Below, piece after piece: positions 25,641-33,446 of a DNA stretch of 64,000 nucleotides. Both the position numbers and the translations under genes were made by a program. Position 1 is the first letter of the stretch. Each line of letters begins with the position of its first letter. Origin of the DNA: GCA-958296115 sp965222445 (GTDB taxonomy: Bacteria > Chloroflexota > Dehalococcoidia > Lucifugimonadales > CAJWER01); contig CBDCTY010000002.1 of assembly GCA_965222445.1 (NCBI GenBank), forward strand, positions 1,736,001 through 1,800,000. Direction: 5' to 3'. The notes beneath the pieces are model-generated. The model saw only the letters and a list, made by a program, of their open reading frames with translations, was not told where the DNA came from and made no database searches.

Positions 25641-26563
25641 GAGCCTATCCGATAACCTTATATTGCCTTGGTCATTGTATGATGCTTCGATTAGACTTTC
25701 TCCAGTTCTATAGGGAGGAAGGACATGTCGGAGACAGGAAAACGTGCTGCGGGAGACGATATGCGCATGTCCGATGCGTTTTGGGAAAGAATCGAGCCTT
25801 TGTTGCCCCAGGAGAAGACGGGCCCGAAGGGGGGAAGACCCTGGAAGTCCGCCCGCGATTGTATGGACGGGATACTCTACGTGCTGCGCACCGGCTGCCA
25901 ATGGAAGTCCATGCCTCGAACGTACGGAGCGCCGAGCACCGTGCATGACCGGTATCAGCGTTGGGTGAAGGACGGAGTCTTCGAGAGACTGTGGAAACAG
26001 GGGTTGGCCGAATACGACGAGTTATACGGCATACACTGGGAGTGGCAGGCAATGGATGGAGCCATGACGAAGGCTCCGCTCGGGGGGTGAGGGTACTGGC
26101 CCAAACCCTACGGACAGAGGCAAGACGGGCACAAAACGCAGCCTGCTGACCGATGGCAACGGCATTCCCATAGGAATAAGCGTGGACGGCGCCAATCGCC
26201 ACGATATGAAACTGGTTGAGCCAACACTCGAAGCCATCGTGGGAGACCGCCCAGCCCCACAACCCGAACAGCCTCAGGGGCTGTGTCTGGACAGAGGTTA
26301 TGACTATCCTGAGGTCGAGAAGCTGGTGGCCAGCTACGGATACACAGCGCATATACGTAGGCGAGGCGAGGAGCGTAAAGATAAGCAGACCATTCCGGGA
26401 TACCGCGCCCGCCGCTGGGTGGTGGAGCGTAGTCACAGTTGGTTGAACCGGTTCAGAAGGTTGCTGATCCGTTGGGAAAAGCGCATGGACAACTACCTGG
26501 CTATGCTTCATCTCGCCTGCGCTCAGATAACATATCGTGCCGCCGGAGTTATCGGATAGGCTC
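25641..26563 (+). mobile_element. IS5-family insertion sequence (IS427-like)
   Basis: The 923-bp element has inverted termini: GAGCCTATCCGATAACCT at 25641 against GAGCCTATCCGATAACTCC read inward from 26563. TTA is duplicated on both sides (25638-25640 and 26564-26566). It holds one transposase split into two frames, a layout known in this group. Confidence 0.88.
25725..26559 (+). CDS. IS5-family transposase, two frames joined by a frameshift
   Basis: The first frame (25725-26090) gives the N-terminal part (RMSDAFWERIEPLLPQEKTG, GCQWKSMPRTYGAPSTVHDR) and the first catalytic Asp in AMDGAMTKAPLGG, then a TGA. The second frame, open from the run of six G at 26082-26087 to 26559, supplies TDRGKTGTKRSLLTDG, ANRHD, the second Asp in LCLDRGYDYPEV and the Glu in VERSHSWLNRFRR. 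The joined text PLGG-EGTGPNPTDRGK is the family consensus. Removing one G, or a +1 shift at GGG-GGG-T, puts both in register. It may be programmed slippage or a decay indel. Confidence 0.85.
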
Positions 26564-26624
26564 TTAGTTGGAACAGTTGGTTTATAACCCGCCCTCCCCA
26601 CGAAACTGGTATAAGGTAGCCCAA

Positions 26625-27767
26625 ATGAAAATAACCGCTGTCGAAGCCGTGCCGGTAGACCGGTACCTGTTCACGAAAGTCCACACCGACGCCGGCATCG
26701 TCGGCTACGGCGAGTCGGGGGCCTGGGGCTTCCTCGAGGCGTCGGCCGCCGCCATCGACAAGTTCGGCCGGTATCTCGTCGGCAAGGACCCTCTGCTGAT
26801 CGAGCACCACTGGCAGAACATGTACAGGACCAGCCACTTCCGCGGCGCGGCGATCATGGGCGCCCTCAGCGCCATCGACATCGCGCTGTGGGACATCGCC
26901 GGCAAGCACTTCGGCGTCCCCGCGTACCAGCTCATGGGGGGCCGGGTGCGAAACAAGGCCCGCGTCTACTACCACGTGTTCGGCAACACAAGGGATAAGC
27001 TCGTGCAGGGAGTCCGGGACGCCCGCGAGGCCGGATTCACGGCGGTGGGCCATCTCACGCCTTTCCTCGACGAGGACCGCAGCGTCCCGTACTTCAAGAG
27101 CCACGCCGACAAGATGGCCGACGCCATCGAGGCGGTCGCCGCCTACAGGGAGGCCGCGGGCACCGAGGTCGATCTCTGCATCGAGATACACCGCAGATTG
27201 ACCCCCACCGAGGCGATAACGCTGGCGAAAGGGATAGAACAGTTCCACCCGCTCTTCTACGAGGACCCAATCCTGCCCGATAACTTCGAGGCCATGGCGC
27301 TGGTTGCCAGGAACGTGAACATCCCCATCGCAACCGGCGAGCGTCTTCACACGATCCACGAGTTCCAGGCGCTGCTGCGGACGGGCGCGGTCCAGTACGT
27401 GCGCCCCGACGTCTGCCTCGCGGGCGGCCTGACCCACAGCAAGAAGATCGCCGCCGTCGCCGAGGCCCACTACGTGGGGGTCGTGCCGCACAACCCGCTC
27501 AGCCCCATCAGCACCGCGGCCTGCCTGCAGCTCGCGGCCTGTATTCCCAACTTCGCCATCCAGGAGTACCCGACGGGCGAGCTGGAGCCGCCGAAGATCC
27601 AGATGGTGAAGGAGCCGCTGCGCCAGGAGAACGGCTTCCTGCTCATCCCGGACGCGCCCGGAATCGGCATCGAGCTTGCCGACGACGCCCAGGAGAAGTG
27701 TCCACCGGTCGCCCACGGCGAGATCGGGGCCCGCCTCCACGTCGACGGCTCCGTCGTCGACCAGTAG
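26625..27767 (+). CDS. mandelate racemase/muconate lactonizing enzyme family, galactonate dehydratase-like
   Basis: A 380-residue enolase-superfamily enzyme. After the capping domain (MKITAVEAVPVDRYLFTKVH) the barrel shows a first ligand/acid region DLCIEIHRR, then FYEDPILP, IATGERLHT and PHNPLSPISTAACLQLAA. These are the ligand Glu residues and catalytic His of the D-galactonate dehydratase type. Such enzymes dehydrate aldonic acids to 2-keto-3-deoxy acids. The ATG at 26625 fits the family start; the frame is open upstream into the IS flank, but that lead is not homologous. A 52-residue membrane protein follows after 28 bases. Confidence 0.9.
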   Translation: MKITAVEAVPVDRYLFTKVHTDAGIVGYGESGAWGFLEASAAAIDKFGRYLVGKDPLLIEHHWQNMYRTSHFRGAAIMGALSAIDIALWDIAGKHFGVPAYQLMGGRVRNKARVYYHVFGNTRDKLVQGVRDAREAGFTAVGHLTPFLDEDRSVPYFKSHADKMADAIEAVAAYREAAGTEVDLCIEIHRRLTPTEAITLAKGIEQFHPLFYEDPILPDNFEAMALVARNVNIPIATGERLHTIHEFQALLRTGAVQYVRPDVCLAGGLTHSKKIAAVAEAHYVGVVPHNPLSPISTAACLQLAACIPNFAIQEYPTGELEPPKIQMVKEPLRQENGFLLIPDAPGIGIELADDAQEKCPPVAHGEIGARLHVDGSVVDQ

Positions 27768-27795
27768 GGTCGAATAAGACTGGAGCGCCACAATC

Positions 27796-27954
27796 ATGGA
27801 CCGCAAGTACTACATCTTCGCCGGATTCTTCATTGCGACGATCGTCGTCTTCATCGTCGGCATAGCGACCGGCAGCACCGCCCTGATACTCCTGGCATTC
27901 GTCGGATCCCTGGCACTCTTCGTCGCGCGCAGGTTCTTCATACCCCGCCGCTAG
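27796..27954 (+). CDS. small two-helix membrane protein
   Basis: A 52-residue protein: MDRKYYIFAGFFIATIVVFI begins the first hydrophobic segment, a Gly/Ser/Thr turn follows, then a second segment (ALILLAFVGSLALFVARRFF) and a basic end. The ATG follows 28 bases after the dehydratase-like gene. The topology would place both ends in the cytoplasm. No family is recognised. Confidence 0.55.
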   Translation: MDRKYYIFAGFFIATIVVFIVGIATGSTALILLAFVGSLALFVARRFFIPRR

Positions 27955-28304
27955 CCTTGAGCCCTGTCCGCCTACCTGGCCCGGTCACCACACCGTCATA
28001 ACAGCGAAGGAGTCCTTGCACTACCGTCATTCCGGCTTTCGCCGGAATCCAGAGGGGAGGGGGGCGGCTTGGACTGCGTCGTGTTTGCTGGTTGTGGGTG
28101 AGGGTGAAAAGCGCGCTGGTGAATCAAGGCGCGTGATGGTAGTGCGCTCATTCGAATTAGCATCGAGGAGCTAGGATGCTAGGTCTTGGGCGAAACCGGC
28201 GTTCGGAATCGGAACGGGCGAACCGTCCAAGTTCGGGGATTCGGCCAAAAGCGCGACATGCGATTCTCTGGTATACTATCCATCCTCAGAAGAGGAGGCA
28301 CACT
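27955..28304. other. intergenic region with one palindromic repeat and a promoter-like site
   Basis: A CGTCATTCCGG...CCGGAATCCAG palindrome lies at 28025-28053. Near the right end TGGTATACT (28270-28278) is an extended -10 element suited to the small gene at 28305. No gene is seen in the rest. Confidence 0.4.
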
Positions 28305-28427
28305 GTGGACAGACAAGAGGGCAAGGGCAAATACGAGGTTCGTCGTGGGGCTATACGCATAAGCATCGGCCTTGCTGTCATTATCTGGGCACTTGCGCTG
28401 ACACAGATTACACTGGCGTACTTCTAG
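28305..28427 (+). CDS. 40-residue single-helix membrane protein
   Basis: The GTG at 28305 follows AGGAGG by 7 bases. The product has a charged N-terminus (VDRQEGKGKYEVRRGAIR) and one hydrophobic helix (ISIGLAVIIWALALTQITLA). The frame is open upstream, but those residues lack a ribosome site. The stop overlaps by 4 bases the tail of the convergent membrane-protein gene. Function unknown. Confidence 0.5.
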   Translation: MDRQEGKGKYEVRRGAIRISIGLAVIIWALALTQITLAYF

Positions 28428-28972
28428 GGACGCCGGTTGTATAGGCCGATGATACCCTCTACTACAGAGTAGCAAGCTATTGTCCCTAGCACCGCAATGA
28501 CGGTGTAGAAGAAAGGCCCCTGTGCCCCTTCGCCAAGCAGCCAGAAGCTTGCTGCCATCCATGTGAATGTGGCGCTCAGCATCTTGGTTAGCAGATCCAG
28601 TCCAAGGGAAGCTTCGTTGCGAAAGGACAGCATCTGCTTCAGTATATTCTCGGCACCCGGGCCTTGGGCCTGCAATACGTATTCTTGGCCGAACAGCGTA
28701 CAGCTGATCTGTCCCAATTCTCGCACCCCTCCGGAAATGAGCCCAACGCAGAATAGAGTTGCTCCAACAAGCGCGAATGCTGCCGCCCTGACCCCGAATG
28801 CAGAGGCCTCGTCGATTTCAAGCCTCGAAATGCACTCCAGGCAAAGTATGCCTATCGCCACTATTACGACCACGAATACCAGCTTTCTCACAAGTAGGCT
28901 GGTTAGCAGCATCTTCATCACCAGGACGAGTGTGATGAAGACCGAGAAAATCGGACCTGCACGCTCCTCCAC
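28424..28972 (-). CDS. polytopic membrane protein paired with an HNH protein
   Basis: A 182-residue protein with about five hydrophobic segments, for example LVFVVVIVAIGILCLEC, AAFALVGATLFCVGLISGG and FFYTVIAVLGTIACYSVVEG. A more polar, Gln/Glu-containing middle (about residues 88-125) is likely cytoplasmic. The GTG start at 28972 shares one base with the stop of the HNH gene, so the two are coupled. No family recognised. The codon and base composition is less GC-rich than its neighbours, consistent with an acquired module. Confidence 0.65.
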   Translation of the reverse strand: MEERAGPIFSVFITLVLVMKMLLTSLLVRKLVFVVVIVAIGILCLECISRLEIDEASAFGVRAAAFALVGATLFCVGLISGGVRELGQISCTLFGQEYVLQAQGPGAENILKQMLSFRNEASLGLDLLTKMLSATFTWMAASFWLLGEGAQGPFFYTVIAVLGTIACYSVVEGIIGLYNRRP

Positions 28973-29220
28973 TACGGATACTTGTTCCCCTTGCTACGAT
29001 TGGCATGAGAGTTAAGAGGCTGGAGATTCCGAAGCGAGTCCGAACCTCCCTTTGACTTCGGTCGCTTATGGTCGATCTGCCACCCCTGCTCACTGTCCTT
29101 GCCATAGGAGGACTTGTACATCTTGTTGCCTAGGCTATCCCTCCTGTGCAGGTTGGGGGTTTTGCCCCTCATAGGCGACCCTTTCTCCCAGACCTTATCC
29201 ACGCGAGATTTCTTTCCCAT
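28972..29220 (-). CDS. small HNH endonuclease-like protein
   Basis: An 82-residue basic protein. The C-terminal half carries an HNH-type motif: GWQIDHKRPKSKGGSDSLRN followed by LQPLNSHANRSKGNK. The IDH (metal and general base), the SLRNLQPL Asn and the terminal H-N-x-x-K fit the family. The N-terminus has SLGNKMYKSSYGKDSE, with no zinc Cys pairs. I chose the ATG at 29220, with GGGAGG 7 bases upstream. HNH proteins cut DNA or act as domains of toxins and defence effectors. The downstream coupled gene is a membrane protein. A perfect inverted repeat lies just upstream (29239-29270). Confidence 0.75.
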   Translation of the reverse strand: MGKKSRVDKVWEKGSPMRGKTPNLHRRDSLGNKMYKSSYGKDSEQGWQIDHKRPKSKGGSDSLRNLQPLNSHANRSKGNKYP

Positions 29221-29238
29221 CCCGTATCCTCCCTTCAC

Positions 29239-29270
29239 ATACTCTTGGTGCAGGGTAAAGCCAAGAGTAT
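29239..29270 (-). promoter_or_regulatory. 10-bp perfect inverted repeat, candidate operator or leader hairpin
   Basis: ATACTCTTGG (29239-29248) and CCAAGAGTAT (29261-29270) are exact inverse arms with a 12-base spacer. It lies 19 bases upstream of the HNH gene start. A TTGACG element is present just beyond it on the minus strand. It could bind a dimeric regulator or form a hairpin in the leader. Confidence 0.5.
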
Positions 29271-29284
29271 ATGTCGTCAAGCAT

Positions 29285-29470
29285 TTAGGACCCGAACCAT
29301 CCCGGCAGCAGCATCACTGCGATGCCGACCAGCGCCACCAGCATCCACCCCAGCCAAATCGCCACGTCCTTGAGTATGCTCCCGCCGCGAACCGCATCCT
29401 TCAATGGGTCACCCTCGCGCAGCTTTGGGTCGGACTGATTCACGGGGCGCTTCCAGAAGTTCGACAGCAT
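29285..29470 (-). CDS. small single-helix membrane protein
   Basis: A 61-residue frame with a polar N-terminus (MLSNFWKRPVNQSDPKLREG) and one hydrophobic helix (VAIWLGWMLVALVGIAVMLL) near the end. It lies upstream of the HNH pair on the same strand. No strong ribosome site is seen, so the gene call is moderate. Function unknown. Confidence 0.4.
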   Translation of the reverse strand: MLSNFWKRPVNQSDPKLREGDPLKDAVRGGSILKDVAIWLGWMLVALVGIAVMLLPGWFGS

Positions 29471-29615
29471 CGATGGAAAGCCCAGGTACGTCGGAATCCG
29501 TCACGGACGCGCGGGAAGTACAGGATAGCACGAGACATCGCCGGGCCGCTCACAGGACCTAGCAGACATCATACTTGTACAATACTCGATAGCAAATGTG
29601 CGCAGTCCCCGCGTG

Positions 29616-30025
29616 ATGCACAAGCCCATACGAAAAACCCTGCGCCTCCCCGGCAGGCTCCTGGCCTCAGGTTCATATACCTCGCTCTCGGCCTCGTCGT
29701 CGCCTACCTCCTCGTCCCATTCGTGCTCGCCAGGCTGGGCCCGATTGGAGGACCCTCCTACCTGTTCTGCGTGTTCCTGGCACTCCTGAACGCCACGTTC
29801 TTCAGGGTCGCGAAGGTCCGGTGGAAAGTCTACCTCCCCCTGGGGCTGGTCGCTCCGATCGCCACCCTGATGGGCGTGTTCGGCGCCAGCGCGATCCGGC
29901 CCATGCTTGGCGATGCGAAGAACGCCGCCCTTGCTCAGGACTTCATCGGCGCGATCGTCATCCTGGCGGTCTTCCTGATCATGTGGCTCGTATTCCGCCG
30001 ATGGCAAAGCGGTACACTCTATTGA
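29616..30025 (+). pseudogene. multi-helix membrane protein with broken or unresolved 5' end
   Basis: From about 29670 to 30025 one frame encodes four hydrophobic segments (IYLALGLVVAYLLVPFVL, YLFCVFLALLNATFF, VYLPLGLVAPIATLMGVFG, FIGAIVILAVFLIMWLVF) and ends RRWQSGTLY. That frame has no ATG, GTG or TTG after a plausible promoter (TACAAT near 29577). An ATG at 29616 lies in another frame (MHKPIRKTLRLPGRLLASG), whose sense would join near 29670. A small indel is the simplest explanation. No family recognised. Confidence 0.4.
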
Positions 30026-30192
30026 TCATCGCCAGCGCTGCCTCCGTGCGAGCTCCTGTCCCTTCCCCCATTTTGGGGGAAGGTTAGAGCCTGCCCTGAG
30101 CTTGTCGAAGGGATGGGAGCTGTCGCCTCGAGCCTGGGCGGCCTCGCCGCGAACACCCGCTAGGCGCCCTTTGGTAAAATGGAACCTGCGCC
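30026..30192. repeat. intergenic repeats before the glycosyltransferase-like gene
   Basis: CCTTCCCCCATTTTGGGGGAAGG forms a hairpin near 30060, followed by GAGCCTGCCCTGAGCTTGTC and GAAGGG. That resembles the micro-palindrome of other sites in its first nine bases. Confidence 0.45.
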
Positions 30193-32412
30193 ATGACCTC
30201 CGAACACACAGATAGAGCCGCGCCCGCGGGCGCAACCCTCGGGCTCCCGGCGCTATGGGACGTGCTCCGCAGCGTGCCGGCCGGATTCAAGGCCGGCCTT
30301 GCCCATGGGACGATCAGCATCGCGGAGGTCGCCGCCCACCTGGCCCTCGTCCTGGCCGCTCTCGTGGCGCGCCTCTGGGACCTGGGCTCCCGCGCCATGC
30401 ACCACGACGAGAGCCTCCACGCCTTCTACTCCTACAACCTGGCCGTGGGCGAGGGCTTCCGCCACGACCCCATGATGCACGGGCCCTTCCAGATGGAGGC
30501 CACGGCGGGCATATTCTTGCTGCTCGGCGACAGCGACTTCACAGCCCGCCTGCTGTACGCACTTGCCGGCACTGTGCTCGTGGCGCTGCCCTTCTTCCTG
30601 AGGCAGCGGCTGGGGCGTACGGGGGCGCTGCTCGCGGCGACAATGCTGGCCGTGTCGCCAGCCTTATTCTACTTCAGCCGGTTCGCACGCAACGACATCC
30701 TGACAGCCGTATGGACGCTCGGCCTCGTCATAGCGATGTGGCGGTTCCTCGACGAGGGGAAGACCAGGTACCTCTACTGGGCGTCGGGTCTGCTCGCCCT
30801 CACCTTCGCGACCAAGGAGAGCGCCTACGTAATCACCACCATCCTCGGCAGCTACCTGCTCGTCGAGATACTGTCGAGGAGCTGGTCGTCGATCACGGGC
30901 CTGGTCAGGGTGGGGGAGGCGAACCCGCTCGAGGCGCTGGGCCAGCTTATAGAGGGCGCGTGGCGGACCCTCCAGCGGGGCCTGCGCTTCGAGAACCCCT
31001 CGCGTCAGGCGGGCCTCTTCGTGCTCCTCTTCACCCTGTCGCTGCCGCTAGGCGCAGCCCTGGTTAGCATCGTGCAGGACACCTCCCTCCTGAGCGGGAC
31101 GAGCCTGGTGCTCGCCAGTCCAATTGGCAGCCCTCGCATAGGCGCGCCCTCCGGTGGCGGCATGGTGATCGCCGCGGTGACGATTGGGTTCCTGCTGTGG
31201 GTGTCCGTAACCCTCGGCTCCAGGTGGCGTTGGAACGTGTGGTGGAAGTGCGCGGCGATCTTCGGCGTAGTGTGGGTGCTGCTCTACTCGACCTTCTTCA
31301 CCAACCCGCTGGGCATCGGAAGCGGCATTTGGCAGTCCCTGGGCTACTGGATCGTGCAGCAGGACGTGGCCAGGGGCAACCAGCCCATCTACTACTACCT
31401 CGTCATTACACCCCTCTACGAGTTCCTGCCACTCGTGTTCGCCCTCGCGGGTGGCGTCTTCTACTGGCGCCGCCGCGACCGCTTCGGCCTGTTCCTCGTC
31501 TTCTGGTGCGGATCGACCTTCCTCCTCTACACCTACATAACGGAGAAGATGCCCTGGCTGCTTGTGAATCTCGCTCTGCCTCTCATCATCCTGGCGGCAA
31601 AATTCCTCGGCGAGATCGTCGAGAAGATCGACTGGCGCCGCATGTGGAGGGATGGGGGAGCGCTCATTGTCCCCGGGGTACCTCTGTTCGTCGCCACCCT
31701 CTGGCTCCTGGCGTTCTCCGAGCCGGAAGGGAGAGGCGGCTACCTGGGCCTGCTCGCCACGCTGGCGGTGCTCGTCCTACTCACGATTCTCGGCTACTGG
31801 CTGTACAGGCGGGTCGGGGCGCGCAGCTTCTGGTCCGTCGCAGCGGCGTCGTTCGCGCTGCTGCTGCTGGCGCTCACGGTCAGGGCGAGCTGGCACGCGG
31901 CGTACCGAAACGGGGACACGCCCGTCGAGATGCTCGTCTACACCCAGACGTCCCCCGACCTCGCGGGCGTCTACCGGCAGATCGTCCGCAGCCTGGACGA
32001 GGGCGACGGTTCCACCACTGTCACCATCGACCAGACGGGCGGCTTCAGCTGGCCCTGGGTCTGGTACCTCCGGGGGCGCTCAGGCGTGGGCTACGACGGC
32101 TATTCCGAGCCGATCACCACGGCTCCCGACGCCTCGATCCTGCTGCTCAACGCCGACAACCAGCCCGCGTCCGACGATGTCTTGGCCCAGCAATATGGAC
32201 GCGGCGTCCGCATCCCCCACAGGTGGTGGTTCCCCGAGAGCTACCGCGGGATGACCCTCGGGAAGCTCGCCGGCGCAGTCGTGGACCGCGACTCTTGGCG
32301 CACGGTGATGGACTACTTCCTCTTCCGCGAGCTCAGCACATCCCTCGGAAGCTCCGACGTGGTCGTCTACGTCTCACCCGACATCCCCATCCAGGTCCCC
32401 CAGCGACCCTAG
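30193..32412 (+). CDS. Agl23-like GT-C membrane glycosyltransferase (TIGR03663-type)
   Basis: A 739-residue polytopic protein with about 12 hydrophobic segments. The N-terminal motif LGSRAMHHDESLHAFYSYNL carries the acidic pair of GT-C enzymes. The match HDPMMHGPFQ and SPALFYFSRFARNDILTAVW is typical of the flippase activity-associated Agl23 family. Such proteins are thought to move or modify polyprenol-linked sugars in surface glycan assembly. The C-terminal 180 residues are soluble. No other glycan genes lie nearby, although uppP (14612) acts on the same carrier class. Specific substrate unknown. Confidence 0.82.
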   Translation: MTSEHTDRAAPAGATLGLPALWDVLRSVPAGFKAGLAHGTISIAEVAAHLALVLAALVARLWDLGSRAMHHDESLHAFYSYNLAVGEGFRHDPMMHGPFQMEATAGIFLLLGDSDFTARLLYALAGTVLVALPFFLRQRLGRTGALLAATMLAVSPALFYFSRFARNDILTAVWTLGLVIAMWRFLDEGKTRYLYWASGLLALTFATKESAYVITTILGSYLLVEILSRSWSSITGLVRVGEANPLEALGQLIEGAWRTLQRGLRFENPSRQAGLFVLLFTLSLPLGAALVSIVQDTSLLSGTSLVLASPIGSPRIGAPSGGGMVIAAVTIGFLLWVSVTLGSRWRWNVWWKCAAIFGVVWVLLYSTFFTNPLGIGSGIWQSLGYWIVQQDVARGNQPIYYYLVITPLYEFLPLVFALAGGVFYWRRRDRFGLFLVFWCGSTFLLYTYITEKMPWLLVNLALPLIILAAKFLGEIVEKIDWRRMWRDGGALIVPGVPLFVATLWLLAFSEPEGRGGYLGLLATLAVLVLLTILGYWLYRRVGARSFWSVAAASFALLLLALTVRASWHAAYRNGDTPVEMLVYTQTSPDLAGVYRQIVRSLDEGDGSTTVTIDQTGGFSWPWVWYLRGRSGVGYDGYSEPITTAPDASILLLNADNQPASDDVLAQQYGRGVRIPHRWWFPESYRGMTLGKLAGAVVDRDSWRTVMDYFLFRELSTSLGSSDVVVYVSPDIPIQVPQRP

Positions 32413-32533
32413 CAACCTTCGGACTCGTCGTTCCCGCGGAGAGCCTGCCCCGTACTCCGATACGGGGCAGGAACCCAGAGGAGCGGGTTGGGGCCGACCC
32501 CGCTGGCCCAGACCACTCACTCCTTTCCCGACA

Positions 32534-33391
32534 TCAGCAGGCTGCTAGCAGGCGCGCCGCGTTGCCGCCCCTGATCGCATCCTTGTCCGCGTCCGGCATG
32601 TCCGCCTTGTCGATCTGCCGAAGCAGTCGGCTGGCCCGCAGCAGCGGGTAGTCGCTGCCGAGCAGGATCCGCCCGGCCCCGACGAGACTCGCGCCCGCCT
32701 CGAACACCCTGCGGTCGTACAGGAAGGGCGAAGCCGCCGTGTCGAAGTAGACGTTCGCCAGCGCCTCCTCGACCTCCGGCATGAGCGCGTAGAAGGGCAG
32801 CCCGCCGCCCCAGTGGGCGCACACGATCGTCGCGCCGGGGAAGTTCTGGATGAAACGCCACAGCACCTCGGGCCGGGTCTCGCCCTTGCCCTGGTACATG
32901 TGGCCCACGGGCTCCGACGAGTGAGTGACCACGATAAGCCCCAGCGCCCGGACCGCCTCCATCAGCGGCCCCATCGTCCGCTCGTCGCCTAGGTCGTACC
33001 TCTGGGAGTCGGGGTGCAGCTCGCCGATGCCCGTCAGACCCCGGGACGCGCAGCGCTCGGCCTCCCGGGCCGCGTCCTCGCCCCAGCCGGGGTTCACTCC
33101 GCCGAAGCCGGAGAGCCGGTCAGGGTATCGCGAGACCGACTCGATGATATAGTCGTTGGCCTCCCGCGCGAGCCCGCGGTCCGTCCACCCGATCCCCATG
33201 GCGACCGAACGGTCGACGCCGTCCCTGTCCATGGCCGCTATCAGCTCGTCGGCCGTGGCCATCCTCGCCTTCGGGTCGGCGAACAGCTCCCCAAACGTCG
33301 CGTCCACTGCCACGTAGCTCTCGCGCCGGTCCCGGAGCCACTCCGGATAGACGTGCGTGTGAAAGTCGATGACCGGGCGATCCGAACTCAT
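32534..33391 (-). CDS. amidohydrolase family 2 (TIM-barrel metal hydrolase/decarboxylase)
   Basis: A 285-residue enzyme of the amidohydrolase_2 group, which includes decarboxylases and lactonases. The metal site begins with VIDFHTHVYP (HxH). Later come VVTHSSEP and IVCAHWGGGLPFY (His ligands) and LLGSDYPLL (Asp). I chose the ATG at 33391 (MSSDRPVIDFH); a longer frame would overlap the neighbouring lipoprotein gene. The next gene upstream ends 55 bases away on the same strand. Substrate unknown. Confidence 0.85.
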   Translation of the reverse strand: MSSDRPVIDFHTHVYPEWLRDRRESYVAVDATFGELFADPKARMATADELIAAMDRDGVDRSVAMGIGWTDRGLAREANDYIIESVSRYPDRLSGFGGVNPGWGEDAAREAERCASRGLTGIGELHPDSQRYDLGDERTMGPLMEAVRALGLIVVTHSSEPVGHMYQGKGETRPEVLWRFIQNFPGATIVCAHWGGGLPFYALMPEVEEALANVYFDTAASPFLYDRRVFEAGASLVGAGRILLGSDYPLLRASRLLRQIDKADMPDADKDAIRGGNAARLLAAC

Positions 33392-33446
33392 GCCAAAAAG
33401 TCGCGGGCGCACATCGGGAGTCCTGTGGGGGTGTGAGCAACGTGCA

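Noticed and set aside
26088..26090. TGA in the IS5-type transposase as a second Sec codon
   Set aside because: The sequence after the TGA is not in the same frame as the rest of the transposase. A frameshift at the six-G run explains it, and no Cys is expected at this point.
28007..28020. GGAGTCCTTGCACTACC near 28010 resembling the start of the hydrolase gene at 40131
   Set aside because: The match (GGACTCCTTGCACTACC) is short and flanks do not align, so it may be chance.
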